64,000 nt of DNA from Devosia sp. Root635. Lineage in GTDB: Bacteria; Pseudomonadota; Alphaproteobacteria; Rhizobiales; Devosiaceae. Shown here piece by piece: positions 1 through 8,988 of this stretch. The notes under the pieces are model-generated. The model searched no databases. It was given only the letters and a program-made list of their open reading frames with translations, and was not told the origin of the DNA. Both the position numbers and the translations under genes were made by a program. The stretch covers positions 186,001-250,000 of the forward strand of contig NZ_LMGZ01000019.1 of the NCBI RefSeq assembly GCF_001427605.1, written 5' to 3'. Within the stretch, counting starts at the first letter, position 1. The number at the start of each line of letters is the position of its first letter.

Positions 1-348
1 ATCGACCATCGACACTTCATCGATAACGATGAGATCGGCATCGGCGGCCGGGCTTTCATCGTCGAGCACGAAGCGCGGCTCGCCCTCCTTTTCGCTGACC
101 AGGGTATAGATCAGGCTATGGATGGTCTGCGCGCCCTTGCAGCCGCGCTTGCGCATGACCAGAGCCGCCTTGCCAGTAAAGGCGGCATATTTGACGCTGC
201 GGACATCCTGCGCCAGATGCACGGCCAGGGTCGACTTGCCGGTGCCGGCCCAGCCGAACAGGCGGAACACCTGGGGCCCGTTCTTGTCCTTGAGCCAGGC
301 GGACACCGCCTTGAGCGCGCCATCCTGCTGGGGCGACCAGACCGGCAT
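1..348 (-). CDS. RecD-like ATP-dependent helicase, N-terminal part (cut by window edge)
   Basis: Only the first 116 codons are in the window and the gene runs off the left edge. The reverse-strand protein shows a Walker A motif GWAGTGKST at about residues 32-40 and a Walker B-like DEVSMVD at 110-116. This is the arrangement of superfamily 1 helicases of the RecD/UvrD type, which unwind DNA using ATP. The ATG overlaps the stop of the upstream FAH-family gene by four bases (ATGA), so the two are translationally coupled. The family is clear; which RecD-like subfamily it belongs to cannot be said without the C-terminal part. Confidence 0.8.
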   Translation of the reverse strand, partial: MPVWSPQQDGALKAVSAWLKDKNGPQVFRLFGWAGTGKSTLAVHLAQDVRSVKYAAFTGKAALVMRKRGCKGAQTIHSLIYTLVSEKEGEPRFVLDDESPAADADLIVIDEVSMVD

Positions 349-1031
349 CAGGCGATCCGCGTCCGGACCATGCCGACACCGGCAATGGCGCCTTCCAGCA
401 CATCGCCGCGCACCACGGCACCAACGCCGGCCGGGGTGCCGGTCATGATGATATCGCCGGCCTTGAGGGCAACGAAGCGGCTCAGATAGGCGATGGTGTC
501 GGCGACGTTCCAGATCTGGTCGGCGAGATCGCCGCGCTGGCGTTCGACGCCGTTGACCGAGAGCGTGATCGTGCCCTTGTCGGGGTGGCCGATCGCGCTC
601 ACCGGTTCGATCGTGCCGATGGGGGCAGAATGATCGAAGCCCTTGGCCATGTCCCAGGGGCGCCCGGCTTTCTTGGCCTGCGTCTGCACATCCCGCCGCG
701 TCATGTCGAGGCCAACGGCATAGCCATAGACATGGTTGAGCGCATCGGCCGAGGCGATATCGGACCCGTCCTTGCCGATGGCGACGACCAGTTCGATCTC
801 GTGGTGGAAATCACTGGTCTGGCTCGGATAGGGGATATCGGCGCCACCGACGACGATGGCATCGGCCGGCTTGCCGAAGAAGAATGGCGGATCGCGCGTG
901 TCATTGCCCATTTCCACCACATGCTCGGCATAGTTGCGGCCCACGCAATAGACCCGGCGCACGGCGAACAGCCCGCCACGGGCGATCGGGATGGTCGTGG
1001 GCGCGTAAGGTTCGAACAGAAAATCAGCCAC
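348..1031 (-). CDS. Fumarylacetoacetate hydrolase (FAH) family protein
   Basis: About 227 residues, the size of the short FAH-fold hydrolases/isomerases such as fumarylpyruvate hydrolase. The family core is visible: VGRNYAEHVVEMG, PFFFGKP, the metal-site stretch HHEIELVVAIG, and the C-terminal GDIIMTGTPAGVG. These enzymes cleave or isomerise beta-diketo acids in aromatic degradation; the exact substrate is not evident. I chose the GTG start that overlaps the end of the aldo/keto reductase gene because GAGGAG lies seven bases upstream. An ATG six codons earlier (ending at 1049) has no comparable ribosome site. It forms an operon with the reductase and the helicase. Confidence 0.85.
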   Translation of the reverse strand: MADFLFEPYAPTTIPIARGGLFAVRRVYCVGRNYAEHVVEMGNDTRDPPFFFGKPADAIVVGGADIPYPSQTSDFHHEIELVVAIGKDGSDIASADALNHVYGYAVGLDMTRRDVQTQAKKAGRPWDMAKGFDHSAPIGTIEPVSAIGHPDKGTITLSVNGVERQRGDLADQIWNVADTIAYLSRFVALKAGDIIMTGTPAGVGAVVRGDVLEGAIAGVGMVRTRIA

Positions 1032-2085
1032 GCTTGAACTCCTCGGCATAGGGCCCGATCAGGTCGAGGTCGATCTTGCCCAGCCGGTCCTGTGCGGTGA
1101 AGGACTGGTGCCAATAGGGATAGAGCAAAGGCGGCCTGCTGGCCGCATCGAGCCGGGCGCGTTCGTCGTCACTCAGCTTGAAGTCGGCCGCGCCCAGATT
1201 GTCCTGGAACTGCGCATCGCTGCGCCCGCCGATAATGACCGAGGTCACCCCCGGCCGCCCCAGCAGCCAGGCCAGCGCCACCTGCGCGCCCGAGACGCCG
1301 CGTTCCTCGGCCACACCAACCAGCACGTCGATGATGTCGTAGAATTTCTCCCAGTCATAGACCGGCGGTTCGCGGAAGCCGCCCACATGCCGGCCCGATT
1401 TCGGTCCGCCATCGCGCCGATACTTGCCCGAGAGCAGCCCGCCCGCCAGCGGCGACCAGATGAGCACGCCCAGCCCCTGGTCCTGACCGACCGGGATCAG
1501 CTCATATTCGGCTTCGCGCGAATGCAGCGTGTAGTGGATTTGCTGGGAGATGAAGCGTTCGCCCTGTCGCGCCCCGGCAGCAGCGAGGGCCTTGCTGATT
1601 TGCCAGCCGGCATAATTGGAACAGCCGATATAGCGGACCAAGCCCCTTTTCACGAGCGTATCGAGCGCCTCCATCGTCTCCTCGATGGGCGTCTGCCCGT
1701 CCCATTCATGCACCTGGTAGAGATCAATGACATCGGTCTGCAGTCGGCGCAGGCTGGCTTCGGCCTGGGCGACGATGTGGTGGCGGGAAAGGCCGATATC
1801 GTTGGGTCCGTCGCCCATCTTGAAGCGGACTTTTGTCGCGACCAGCGTTTTCTGCCGGCGGCCATTCTCGGCCAAAGCCACCCCGACCATCTCCTCGGAG
1901 ACGCCGGCATTGTAGACATTGGCCGTGTCGATCAGGTTGATGCCGGCATCGAGGCACATGTCGATCTGCCGTGTCGCGTCACCCTGTTCGGTATGGCCGA
2001 CCTTTTCGGAACCGCCAAAGGTCATGGTGCCCATGGTCAGCGTGGAGACCTTGAGGCCTGAACGCCCCAGATAACGGTATTCCAT
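1024..2085 (-). CDS. Aldo/keto reductase
   Basis: About 353 residues with the aldo/keto reductase TIM-barrel signature. The N-terminus MEYRYLGRSGLKVS is typical. DTANVYNAG carries the catalytic Asp and Tyr, VATKVRF the Lys and LYQVHEWD the His. IGCSNYAGWQ is the family motif and the C-terminal SVIIGGRS binds NADP(H). It reduces aldehydes or ketones in the cytoplasm; the substrate is unknown. An ATG two codons upstream (2091) sits directly against the GAGGA ribosome site, whereas the chosen ATG has normal spacing. The 3' end overlaps the FAH-family gene. Confidence 0.9.
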   Translation of the reverse strand: MEYRYLGRSGLKVSTLTMGTMTFGGSEKVGHTEQGDATRQIDMCLDAGINLIDTANVYNAGVSEEMVGVALAENGRRQKTLVATKVRFKMGDGPNDIGLSRHHIVAQAEASLRRLQTDVIDLYQVHEWDGQTPIEETMEALDTLVKRGLVRYIGCSNYAGWQISKALAAAGARQGERFISQQIHYTLHSREAEYELIPVGQDQGLGVLIWSPLAGGLLSGKYRRDGGPKSGRHVGGFREPPVYDWEKFYDIIDVLVGVAEERGVSGAQVALAWLLGRPGVTSVIIGGRSDAQFQDNLGAADFKLSDDERARLDAASRPPLLYPYWHQSFTAQDRLGKIDLDLIGPYAEEFKRG

Positions 2086-2152
2086 CGACATTCCTCGTTT
2101 GTTCTGCCGCGATAGGGCTAAAGGGCAAACGGAGTCGGGTCAATCGCACTCT

Positions 2153-2286
2153 GTGCCACGCCCTCGTGGTTCGAGGGTCGCTTCACTCCCGCCTCACCAT
2201 GAGGGCTACTTTTAGCTCAATGTCCTTGTAGCCCTCATGGTGAGGTGCGAGTTCTTCACGAGCCTCGAACCACGAGGGCGTGGCAC
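2153..2286. repeat. Palindromic intergenic element, type 1 (copy 1)
   Basis: The outer arms GTGCCACGCCCTCGTGGTTC and GAACCACGAGGGCGTGGCAC are exact inverted repeats. An inner pair, CCTCACCATGAGGGCTAC and its complement, sits around a short A/T-rich centre. The whole can fold into a long cruciform or hairpin. A second copy with the same arms but a different centre lies at 10067-10196. The architecture fits a small non-coding dispersed palindrome rather than a gene. Confidence 0.9.
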
Positions 2287-2336
2287 GATGGTTCGATCCC
2301 TGCTAAACCGCCGCCATCCTTCCGAAAGCCCTCCCC

Positions 2337-3203
2337 GTGCGGCCGCAATCCGTCGTCTTTTCCGTCCTGCTCGTCACGCTGGGCATGGTGTTCACCCAGA
2401 CCGGCGCGAGCTTTGCCAAGGGGCTGTTTCCGCTGGTGGGTGCAGCGGGCGCGACGACATTGCGGCTGGTGCTGGCGGCCGTCGTGCTGGTCGCCGTGTT
2501 CCGGCCGTGGCGGCAGAAGCTCGACAGCAGGCAATGGCGCGCCGTTCTGGCCTATGGCGCCGTCATGGGCGCAATGAACCTGTTCTTCTATGCGGCGCTG
2601 GCAACCATTCCGCTCGGCGTCGCCGTGGCGCTCGAATTCACCGGCCCGCTGGCGGTGGCCCTGGCCGGCGCGCGCAAGCCGCTCGATTTCGCCTGGATCG
2701 CCCTGGCCCTGGCCGGGCTCGCCATGCTGCTGCCGCTGGGCCAGTCGACCGGCGCGATCGGCATAATGGGCGTGCTGCTGGCCCTGGCGGCCGGCGCCTG
2801 CTGGGCCGGCTATATCATTTTCGGCCAGCGCGCCGGCACCGGCGGCGGCCCGCATATCACGGCGCTCGGTGTGTCCGTCGCGGCCGTCATCGCGCTGCCC
2901 TTCGGCGTCGCGACATCAGGCACGGCCCTGCTCGATCCGGCCATCCTGCCCATCGGGCTGGGCGTGGCCCTGCTGTCGAGCGCCATTCCCTATGCGCTGG
3001 ACATGGTGGCCCTGCCCCATATGCCATCGCGCCTGTTCGGGATTCTGATGAGTGGCCAGCCGGCCCTCGGCGCGCTGTCGGGTTTCCTCATTCTCGGCGA
3101 AACGCTGAGCCCCTGGCAGTTGGGCGGCATCGTCGCCATCATCGTGGCCTCGCTGGGCGCCACGGTGACGATAGCGCGGAATACGCCGCCACCCGTGGCG
3201 TAA
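2337..3203 (+). CDS. EamA/DMT-family transporter (RhtA-like exporter)
   Basis: A 288-residue, very hydrophobic protein with about ten predicted membrane segments in two EamA repeats (roughly residues 8-130 and 140-280). This is the size and layout of RhtA-type inner-membrane exporters for amino acids or other metabolites. FSVLLVTLGMVFTQTGASFAK near the start and GQPALGALSGFLILGE near the end are family-like. The GTG start follows the palindromic element by about 50 bases and has no strong ribosome site, so the start is uncertain. The substrate cannot be inferred. Confidence 0.85.
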   Translation: MRPQSVVFSVLLVTLGMVFTQTGASFAKGLFPLVGAAGATTLRLVLAAVVLVAVFRPWRQKLDSRQWRAVLAYGAVMGAMNLFFYAALATIPLGVAVALEFTGPLAVALAGARKPLDFAWIALALAGLAMLLPLGQSTGAIGIMGVLLALAAGACWAGYIIFGQRAGTGGGPHITALGVSVAAVIALPFGVATSGTALLDPAILPIGLGVALLSSAIPYALDMVALPHMPSRLFGILMSGQPALGALSGFLILGETLSPWQLGGIVAIIVASLGATVTIARNTPPPVA

Positions 3204-3270
3204 AAATCGCTTCACCCGCTGTCTGAATTGGGCATAGTCGCTCGTCATGTTCACGACGAGGGATGTCTAA

Positions 3271-3642
3271 ATGCTGTATGCTGTCCTCTGCTACAATGAT
3301 GAAAACGCCGTCGCCACCTGGTCCAAGGAGGAGGATGACGCCTGCATGGCGCGCCTCGGCCAGGTCGAGGACGGCATGAAGGCCAAGGGCAAGATGGGCC
3401 CGGTGGCGCGGCTGCTGCCGACTACTTCGGCAACCACCCTGCGCAAGACCTCGGGCGAACCCCTGATCATCGACGGGCCCTTCGCCGAAACCAAGGAACA
3501 GTTCCTCGGCTTCTATCTCGCCGATTGCGACTCGCTGGACGAGGCCATCGCCTTTGCCAAGGAGCTGATCAAGGCCAATCCCAGCGGCGGCGGCTATGAA
3601 ATCCGTCCTGTCGGCATCTTTCACCCCAGCGAGCTTGGATAA
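3271..3642 (+). CDS. YCII-related domain protein
   Basis: 123 residues with the hallmark DGPFAETKE of YCII/DGPF-domain proteins, preceded by the usual MLYAVLCYNDENAV strand. These small dimeric alpha/beta-barrel proteins have no settled biochemical role. They are typically encoded next to ECF sigma factors that have a C-terminal extension, as here. Its TAA stop overlaps the ATG of the sigma gene by one base (TAATG), so the two are co-translated. Confidence 0.88.
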   Translation: MLYAVLCYNDENAVATWSKEEDDACMARLGQVEDGMKAKGKMGPVARLLPTTSATTLRKTSGEPLIIDGPFAETKEQFLGFYLADCDSLDEAIAFAKELIKANPSGGGYEIRPVGIFHPSELG

Positions 3643-4910
3643 TGGTCGACAACGCCTGGATAGCAGCGGCCCTGATAGCGGCCCGACCCCAGGCGTTGAG
3701 CGCCCTGCTGCGCTATTTCCGCAATCTTGATGCCGCCGAGGAGGCTTTCCAGGAAGCGAGCCTCCGCGCCGTCAGAACCTGGCCCGTCAAGGGGCCGCCG
3801 CGCGACACCGTGGCCTGGCTGATCTTCGTCGGGCGCAATAGCGGCATCGATGCGGTGCGCAAGACGCGCAGGAACGTCGCCCTGCCGTCCGAAGAGCACC
3901 TGTCGGACCTCGACGATGCCGAAGTGGATATCGCCGAGCGGCTGGATGGCGCGCATTACCGCGACGACATCCTGCGCCTGCTTTTCGTGTGCTGCCACCC
4001 CGACCTGCCCGCCAACCAGCAGATCGCGCTGGCTCTGCGCGTGGTGGCCGGCCTGCCGCTACGGCAGATCGCCAGGGCGTTCCTGGTCAGCGAAGTGGCG
4101 ATGGAGCAGCGCATTACCCGCGCCAAGGCGCGCATCGCCGCCAATAATGTGCCTTTCGATCCGCCTGATGAAGAAGGAAGGTTGGAGCGGCTGGGCGTGG
4201 TGGCCATGATGATCTACCTCGTCTTCAACGAGGGCTATTCGCGCGGCCATTCCGACCCCGATGCGGCCCTGCTCTGCGACGAGGCGATAAGGCTCGGCCG
4301 GCTGTTGCAGCACCTGTTTCCCAGCGAGCCGGAAGTCATGGGGCTGGTGGCGCTGATGCTGCTGCAGCATGCGCGGCACCGCGCCCGCACCGATGCCGAG
4401 GGCCAGATCGTGCTGCTGGAGGACCAGGACCGGACCCTGTGGGACGGACCCATGCTGGCCGAGGGGCGGGCGCTGGTGGAAAAGGCCCTGCGCCATCAGG
4501 AGCCGGGCACCTACCAGGTGCAGGCCGCCATTGCCGCCCAGCATGCGCGGGCCAAGCGCGCCGAGGACACCGATTGGGGCGCCATCGACCGGCTCTACCA
4601 GACGCTCGAAGTCATCCAGCCTTCACCCGTGGTGACGCTCAACCGCGCCGTGGCTGTCAGCAAGGCATATGGGCCGGAAGCGGCCCTGGCGCTGATCGCG
4701 CCTTTGGGCGACAGGCTCGACTCCTATTTCCACTATCACGGGGTGCGCGGCGGGCTGCTGCTGCAACTGGGCAATACATCGGGGGCGCGCGAAGCCTTCA
4801 ACCGCGCCATAGCGCTGGCCGGCTCGCCGGCCGAGGCGGCGCATATTCGCCTCCATCTCGACCGGTTGGCGGCGCAGCCAGCTTTGCCGCCGGCCAGCGC
4901 GATCAATTGA
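3642..4910 (+). CDS. ECF RNA polymerase sigma factor with long C-terminal extension (ECF42-type)
   Basis: 422 residues, more than twice the size of a minimal ECF sigma factor. The N-terminal 170 residues hold region 2 (LLRYFRNLDAAEEAFQEASLRA) and region 4 (LPLRQIARAFLVSEVAMEQRITRAK). The C-terminal half (VYLVFNEGYS-like motif, then TPR-like helices) matches the SnoaL-free, DUF6596-bearing ECF42 group. No anti-sigma gene is adjacent. In this group the C-terminal extension is thought to control activity, and the partner gene encodes a YCII/DGPF protein, as it does here. The signal and target promoters are unknown. Confidence 0.88.
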   Translation: MVDNAWIAAALIAARPQALSALLRYFRNLDAAEEAFQEASLRAVRTWPVKGPPRDTVAWLIFVGRNSGIDAVRKTRRNVALPSEEHLSDLDDAEVDIAERLDGAHYRDDILRLLFVCCHPDLPANQQIALALRVVAGLPLRQIARAFLVSEVAMEQRITRAKARIAANNVPFDPPDEEGRLERLGVVAMMIYLVFNEGYSRGHSDPDAALLCDEAIRLGRLLQHLFPSEPEVMGLVALMLLQHARHRARTDAEGQIVLLEDQDRTLWDGPMLAEGRALVEKALRHQEPGTYQVQAAIAAQHARAKRAEDTDWGAIDRLYQTLEVIQPSPVVTLNRAVAVSKAYGPEAALALIAPLGDRLDSYFHYHGVRGGLLLQLGNTSGAREAFNRAIALAGSPAEAAHIRLHLDRLAAQPALPPASAIN

Positions 4911-4975
4911 TAGATGACTGAACTGGCGCCTGACCGCGCGCCATGCTTGCATAGGCCCAACCGAGGAGAACAGAC

Positions 4976-5377
4976 ATGACCGCACCCCGCCCCACCACCG
5001 GCGTTACGCCCTATCTCAATGTCGACGGCGCCCGAAAGGCACTCGACTTCTACAAGACCGCCTTTGCCGCCATCGAGCACGAGGCCATGACGGCCGAGAA
5101 CAGCGACAAGCTGATCCACAGCACCATCGAGATCAATGGCAGCGTGCTCTTCGTCTGCGACTTCTTCCCCGACTACGGCTTCCCGCCGGTCAAGCCGCAG
5201 GGCTTCAACATGCATATCCATGTCGACGACGCCCAGAAATGGTGGGACCGCGCCGTGGCTGCCGGCTGCAAGGTGACGTCGCCGCTCAAGACGGAGTTCT
5301 GGGGCGATATCTATGGCCAGCTGGAAGACCCGTTCGGGGTGACCTGGGCGATCGGGCAGAGCGTGAAGCCGGTGTGA
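4976..5377 (+). CDS. VOC-family protein, PhnB-like
   Basis: 133 residues with a glyoxalase/bleomycin-resistance fold of the PhnB-like kind. The N-terminus TPYLNVDGARKALDFYKTAF and the C-terminal EDPFGVTWAIG are characteristic. A GGAGAACAG ribosome site precedes the ATG. Many such proteins are metal-binding homodimers with unknown substrates. It lies 65 bases after the sigma factor gene, so it may be part of the same stress-type unit; that is inference. Confidence 0.85.
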   Translation: MTAPRPTTGVTPYLNVDGARKALDFYKTAFAAIEHEAMTAENSDKLIHSTIEINGSVLFVCDFFPDYGFPPVKPQGFNMHIHVDDAQKWWDRAVAAGCKVTSPLKTEFWGDIYGQLEDPFGVTWAIGQSVKPV

Positions 5378-5429
5378 GCCACCATTCTCCTGCCCCATCG
5401 TTTCATTTTCACGGAACCGGTGGTTATCG

Positions 5430-5520
5430 CCCCCTCCCCCTTGAGGGGAGGGTTGGGAGGGGGTGGTTTCGGGTTCACTGATGGACCCCCTCCCTCGATC
5501 CCTCCCCTCAAGGGGGAGGG
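5430..5520. repeat. GC-rich palindromic element, type 2 (copy 1)
   Basis: CCCCCTCCCCCTTGAGGGGAGGG is followed, after a short spacer with GTTCACTGATGGA, by the near-complement CCTCCCTCGATCCCTCCCCTCAAGGGGGAGGG. The element can form one large or two small hairpins. A related copy lies at 52780-52892. It sits between the VOC gene and ligD and could also act as a transcription barrier. Confidence 0.85.
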
Positions 5521-5599
5521 AGGCGCAAGAGCCTACGACGCCATCGAAAGGATGAACCGCCCTAAGCAAGCCTTCACCCCGCCCTGCTAAAGTCCCGCC

Positions 5600-8035
5600 A
5601 TGCCCACCGACAAGCTCCAGACCTACCGTGACAAGCGTGACTTCCAGCGCACCAGCGAGCCTGCCGGCTCCGTGGGCAGCGCCGGCAACCGCTTCGTCAT
5701 CCACAAGCACCATGCCACGGCGGACCATTATGACCTGCGGCTCGAACTCGATGGCGTGCTGAAAAGCTGGGCCGTGCCCAAGGGACCTTCGCTCAACCCG
5801 GCCGACAAGCGCTTCGCCGCCGCCACCGAGGACCACCCGATCGACTATATCGACTTCGAGGGCGTCATCCCCGAGGGCGAATATGGCGGCGGACCGATGA
5901 TCGTCTGGGATACCGGCACCTGGGCGCCGATGGGCGACCCGCATGAAGATTTGCAGAAGGGCGCCTTCAAGTTCCGCCTGGTCGGCGAAAAGCTGCGCGG
6001 CGGCTGGATGCTGGCGCGGCTCAAAGGCAAGCCGGAGGACAAGGGTAAGGAAGGCTGGATCCTGTTCAAGGAACGGGACACATCAATGAGTACCGAGGAG
6101 GATATTCTCGAAACCCGCCCCGAAAGCGTCAAGACCGGACGGCGGATCGAGGAACTGGTGGCGCCCCCCCCTGCTCCGATCAAAAAGGCCGGCAAGCCGC
6201 AGCCGGGCAAGCTGACCGGCGCCGTGAAGGCGCCCCTGCCCGCTACGATGGCGCTGCAACTGGCCTCGTCGGCCGAGAAAGTGCCGGACCCCAAGGGGAA
6301 ATATCTGCATGAGATCAAGTTCGACGGCTATCGCACGCTGGCCTTCCTCCAAGCCGGCAAGGCCCGGCTGATCACCCGCGGCGGGCTGGACTGGACCAAA
6401 CGCTATGGCGACTTGCCCAAGGCCTTCGGCGAGCTCAATTGCCGCGAGGCCATCGTCGATGGCGAGATCGTGGTGCTGGACAAGCAGGGGATCAGCCGCT
6501 TCTCCATGTTGCAGGATGCGTTGTCGGAAGGGGCGGGCAACAAGCTGGTGTTTTATGCCTTCGACCTGCTGCATCTCGACGGCTGGGATCTGCGCAATGT
6601 GCCCTTGGTCAAGCGCAAGGGCCTGCTGGCGCAACTGCTCTCCGGCCATGTGACACCGCGCTCGGCCATCCAATATTCCGACCATGTCGAGGGCGACGGA
6701 CAGGTGCTGCTCGACCATGCTTCCGAACTGGGGCTGGAAGGCGTGGTTTCCAAGCGCGCGGACAGCAAGCATACGGCCGGGCGATCATCGAGCTGGCTCA
6801 AGATCAAGGCGCTCAAAACCGGCGACTATGTCATTGCGGGCTACAGCGACAGCGCCGCCAATGGCGGCATCGGCGCGCTGGCTGTGGGTGAATGGGTCGA
6901 GGGAGAACTGGTCTATCGCGGCAAGGTGGGCACCGGCTTCGACGCCGCCACGATGAAGTCGCTGGTGGCGCGGCTGGCGCCGCTGCGGATCGATGAGAAG
7001 CTGGAGCGCGCGCCAAAAGAGATCATCCCGGTGCGGCCCATTCTGACCGCCCGCATTCAATATGCCAACCAGACCAATGACGGCATGCTGCGCCACGCCG
7101 TGTTCAGGGGGTTGCGTCAGGCCGAGCTGACGACGCCGGTGAGCGCGCCGGTCAAGCGCATCATCTCCGACGCGGACCTCGCCGGCATATGGGTGACCAA
7201 TCCGACACGGCGGCTGTTCGGCAAGACCGGGCCGACCAAGCTCGATATCGCGGTCTATTATGCCGGTGTAGGCGACTATATGCTGCCGCACCTGTTCAAC
7301 CGGCCAGTCTCGCTGTTCCGCTGCCCGACCGGCAAGCCGCATGACTGCTTCTTCCAGCGCCATCCCTTTACCGGCATGCCTGATGGTCTCAAGAGCTTCG
7401 AGACGCAGAATTCGGAAGGCGAGAAACAGACCTATATCTCGGTGGAGGATGCCAGGGGCTATCTGGCTTTGGCCCAGTTCGGCGTCATCGAGTTCCACGC
7501 CTGGGGCACCCATGCCAGCCATATCGACAAGCCCGACCGGGTGATCTTCGACCTCGACCCCGGCGAGGGCGTGCAATGGCGCGACGTGGTCAATGCCGCC
7601 GTGCATCTGCGCGGGGGGCTGGAGGCCATGGGGCTCAGGCCCTTCGTCAAGACCTCGGGCGGCAAGGGCGTGCATATCGTGGTGCCGACCACGAAAAAGC
7701 TGACCTGGAAACAGGCCCATGCCGCCTGCGCCGCCATTGCGGTGGTGCTGGCCAAGACCGGGCCCGACACGTTTACCACCACAATGGGCGAGCAGAACCG
7801 CAAGAACCGCATCTTCATCGACTATCACCGCAATGCGCGCAGCGCGACGGCGGTAGCGGCCTATTCGCTGCGCGCCCGCCCGCATCTGCCGGCCTCTACG
7901 CCGATAGACTGGCGGGACCTGGAATCCATCGACTCTCCCGAAGACCTGAATTATTCTACGCTTCCGGGTTTGTTAACCACGGCTGGCGACCCCTGGGCCG
8001 ACATTAACGAGTCCGCACGGGATCTAACGTCATGA
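5600..8035 (+). CDS. ligD: ATP-dependent DNA ligase D (NHEJ)
   Basis: 811 residues with the three LigD modules in the order phosphoesterase, ligase, polymerase (the Pseudomonas-type order). The 3'-phosphoesterase module covers about 30-170 (FVIHKHHATADHYDLRLE). The ligase module starts near 235, with the adenylated lysine K240 in EIKFDGYR. The primase-like polymerase module is about 520-800, with the metal-binding pair D651/D653 in IFDLDPG. LigD trims, fills and seals double-strand breaks together with Ku. The gene is followed 42 bases later by ku, as is usual. Confidence 0.97.
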   Translation: MPTDKLQTYRDKRDFQRTSEPAGSVGSAGNRFVIHKHHATADHYDLRLELDGVLKSWAVPKGPSLNPADKRFAAATEDHPIDYIDFEGVIPEGEYGGGPMIVWDTGTWAPMGDPHEDLQKGAFKFRLVGEKLRGGWMLARLKGKPEDKGKEGWILFKERDTSMSTEEDILETRPESVKTGRRIEELVAPPPAPIKKAGKPQPGKLTGAVKAPLPATMALQLASSAEKVPDPKGKYLHEIKFDGYRTLAFLQAGKARLITRGGLDWTKRYGDLPKAFGELNCREAIVDGEIVVLDKQGISRFSMLQDALSEGAGNKLVFYAFDLLHLDGWDLRNVPLVKRKGLLAQLLSGHVTPRSAIQYSDHVEGDGQVLLDHASELGLEGVVSKRADSKHTAGRSSSWLKIKALKTGDYVIAGYSDSAANGGIGALAVGEWVEGELVYRGKVGTGFDAATMKSLVARLAPLRIDEKLERAPKEIIPVRPILTARIQYANQTNDGMLRHAVFRGLRQAELTTPVSAPVKRIISDADLAGIWVTNPTRRLFGKTGPTKLDIAVYYAGVGDYMLPHLFNRPVSLFRCPTGKPHDCFFQRHPFTGMPDGLKSFETQNSEGEKQTYISVEDARGYLALAQFGVIEFHAWGTHASHIDKPDRVIFDLDPGEGVQWRDVVNAAVHLRGGLEAMGLRPFVKTSGGKGVHIVVPTTKKLTWKQAHAACAAIAVVLAKTGPDTFTTTMGEQNRKNRIFIDYHRNARSATAVAAYSLRARPHLPASTPIDWRDLESIDSPEDLNYSTLPGLLTTAGDPWADINESARDLTS

Positions 8036-8077
8036 TTTACGTGTTGTTTGCGTAGTGTTCGCGCGTAGGAGACGAAA

Positions 8078-8983
8078 ATGGCACCCAGAGCCAGTTGGAA
8101 GGGCCATATCAGACTGAGCCTGGTGAGCTGCGCGGTGAAGATGTTCCCGGCGACATCGACGTCGGAGCGCATCAGCTTCAACCAGCTCCACAAGGATACG
8201 CATAACCGCATCAACATGAAGCCGGTCGACCCCGAACTGGGTCTGGTCGAACGATCAGACCTGGTGCGCGGCTACGAATACGAAGCCAAGCAATATATCA
8301 TCATCGAGGACGAAGACCTCGAAGCCGTCCGCATCGAATCCAACCACACGCTCAATATCGAAGCCTTTGTCGATGAGAACGAAGTGGACGAGATCTACCA
8401 GGACGCCCCCTATTACCTCGCCCCCGACGGGGCCATGGCCGAGGAAACCTTCGTCGTTTTGCGCGAGGCCCTGCGCAAGAGCGGCAAGGTGGCCATTGCC
8501 CGGCTGGTGCTGTCGAGCCGCGAGCGCGTGGTGACCATCGGCGCGCGCGACAAGGGCATGTTCGTCACCACTTTGCGCAACCCCAACGAAGTGCGCGGCA
8601 CGGCCGAATATTTCGATACTATCCCGCAGGGCAAGCCCGATGCGGAAATGCTCGACCTGGCGCAGAAGCTGATCGACCAGAAGGTCACCCATTTCGACCC
8701 CAAGGCCTATGAGGATCGCTATGAGGTCGCCCTGATGTCGATGATCAAGGAAAAGCTCAAGGGCCACAAACCAATCATTGCAGCGGCGCCCGAACGCGGC
8801 AATGTTATCAACCTGATGGACGCGCTGAAGGCGAGCCTGGGGGAAGCCAAGCCGGCCGCGAAAAGCAAGGCCAAGGCACCTGCTGCCGCGCCCAAGGAAT
8901 CCGCCGCCAAGGCATCGCTCAAGGCCGCATTGGAAGCATCCAAGGCCGCAGCACCAAAGGCGGCCGCAAAAAAGAAGGCCTGA
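8078..8983 (+). CDS. ku: Ku homodimer protein (NHEJ)
   Basis: 301 residues. The Ku core is recognisable from the N-terminus (SWKGHIRLSLVSCAVKMFPA) through INMKPVDPELG, VRGYEYEAKQYIIIEDEDLEA and MLDLAQKLIDQK. From about residue 255 the protein becomes a low-complexity Lys/Ala-rich tail, typical of bacterial Ku and likely to bind DNA. A TAGGAGACGAAA ribosome site precedes the ATG. Ku threads onto broken DNA ends and recruits LigD. Confidence 0.97.
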   Translation: MAPRASWKGHIRLSLVSCAVKMFPATSTSERISFNQLHKDTHNRINMKPVDPELGLVERSDLVRGYEYEAKQYIIIEDEDLEAVRIESNHTLNIEAFVDENEVDEIYQDAPYYLAPDGAMAEETFVVLREALRKSGKVAIARLVLSSRERVVTIGARDKGMFVTTLRNPNEVRGTAEYFDTIPQGKPDAEMLDLAQKLIDQKVTHFDPKAYEDRYEVALMSMIKEKLKGHKPIIAAAPERGNVINLMDALKASLGEAKPAAKSKAKAPAAAPKESAAKASLKAALEASKAAAPKAAAKKKA

Positions 8984-8988
8984 CCTGA

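Noticed and set aside
4736-5944. Minus-strand open frame across the VOC gene and the start of ligD
   Set aside because: It runs through a palindromic repeat and opposite two well-supported genes.
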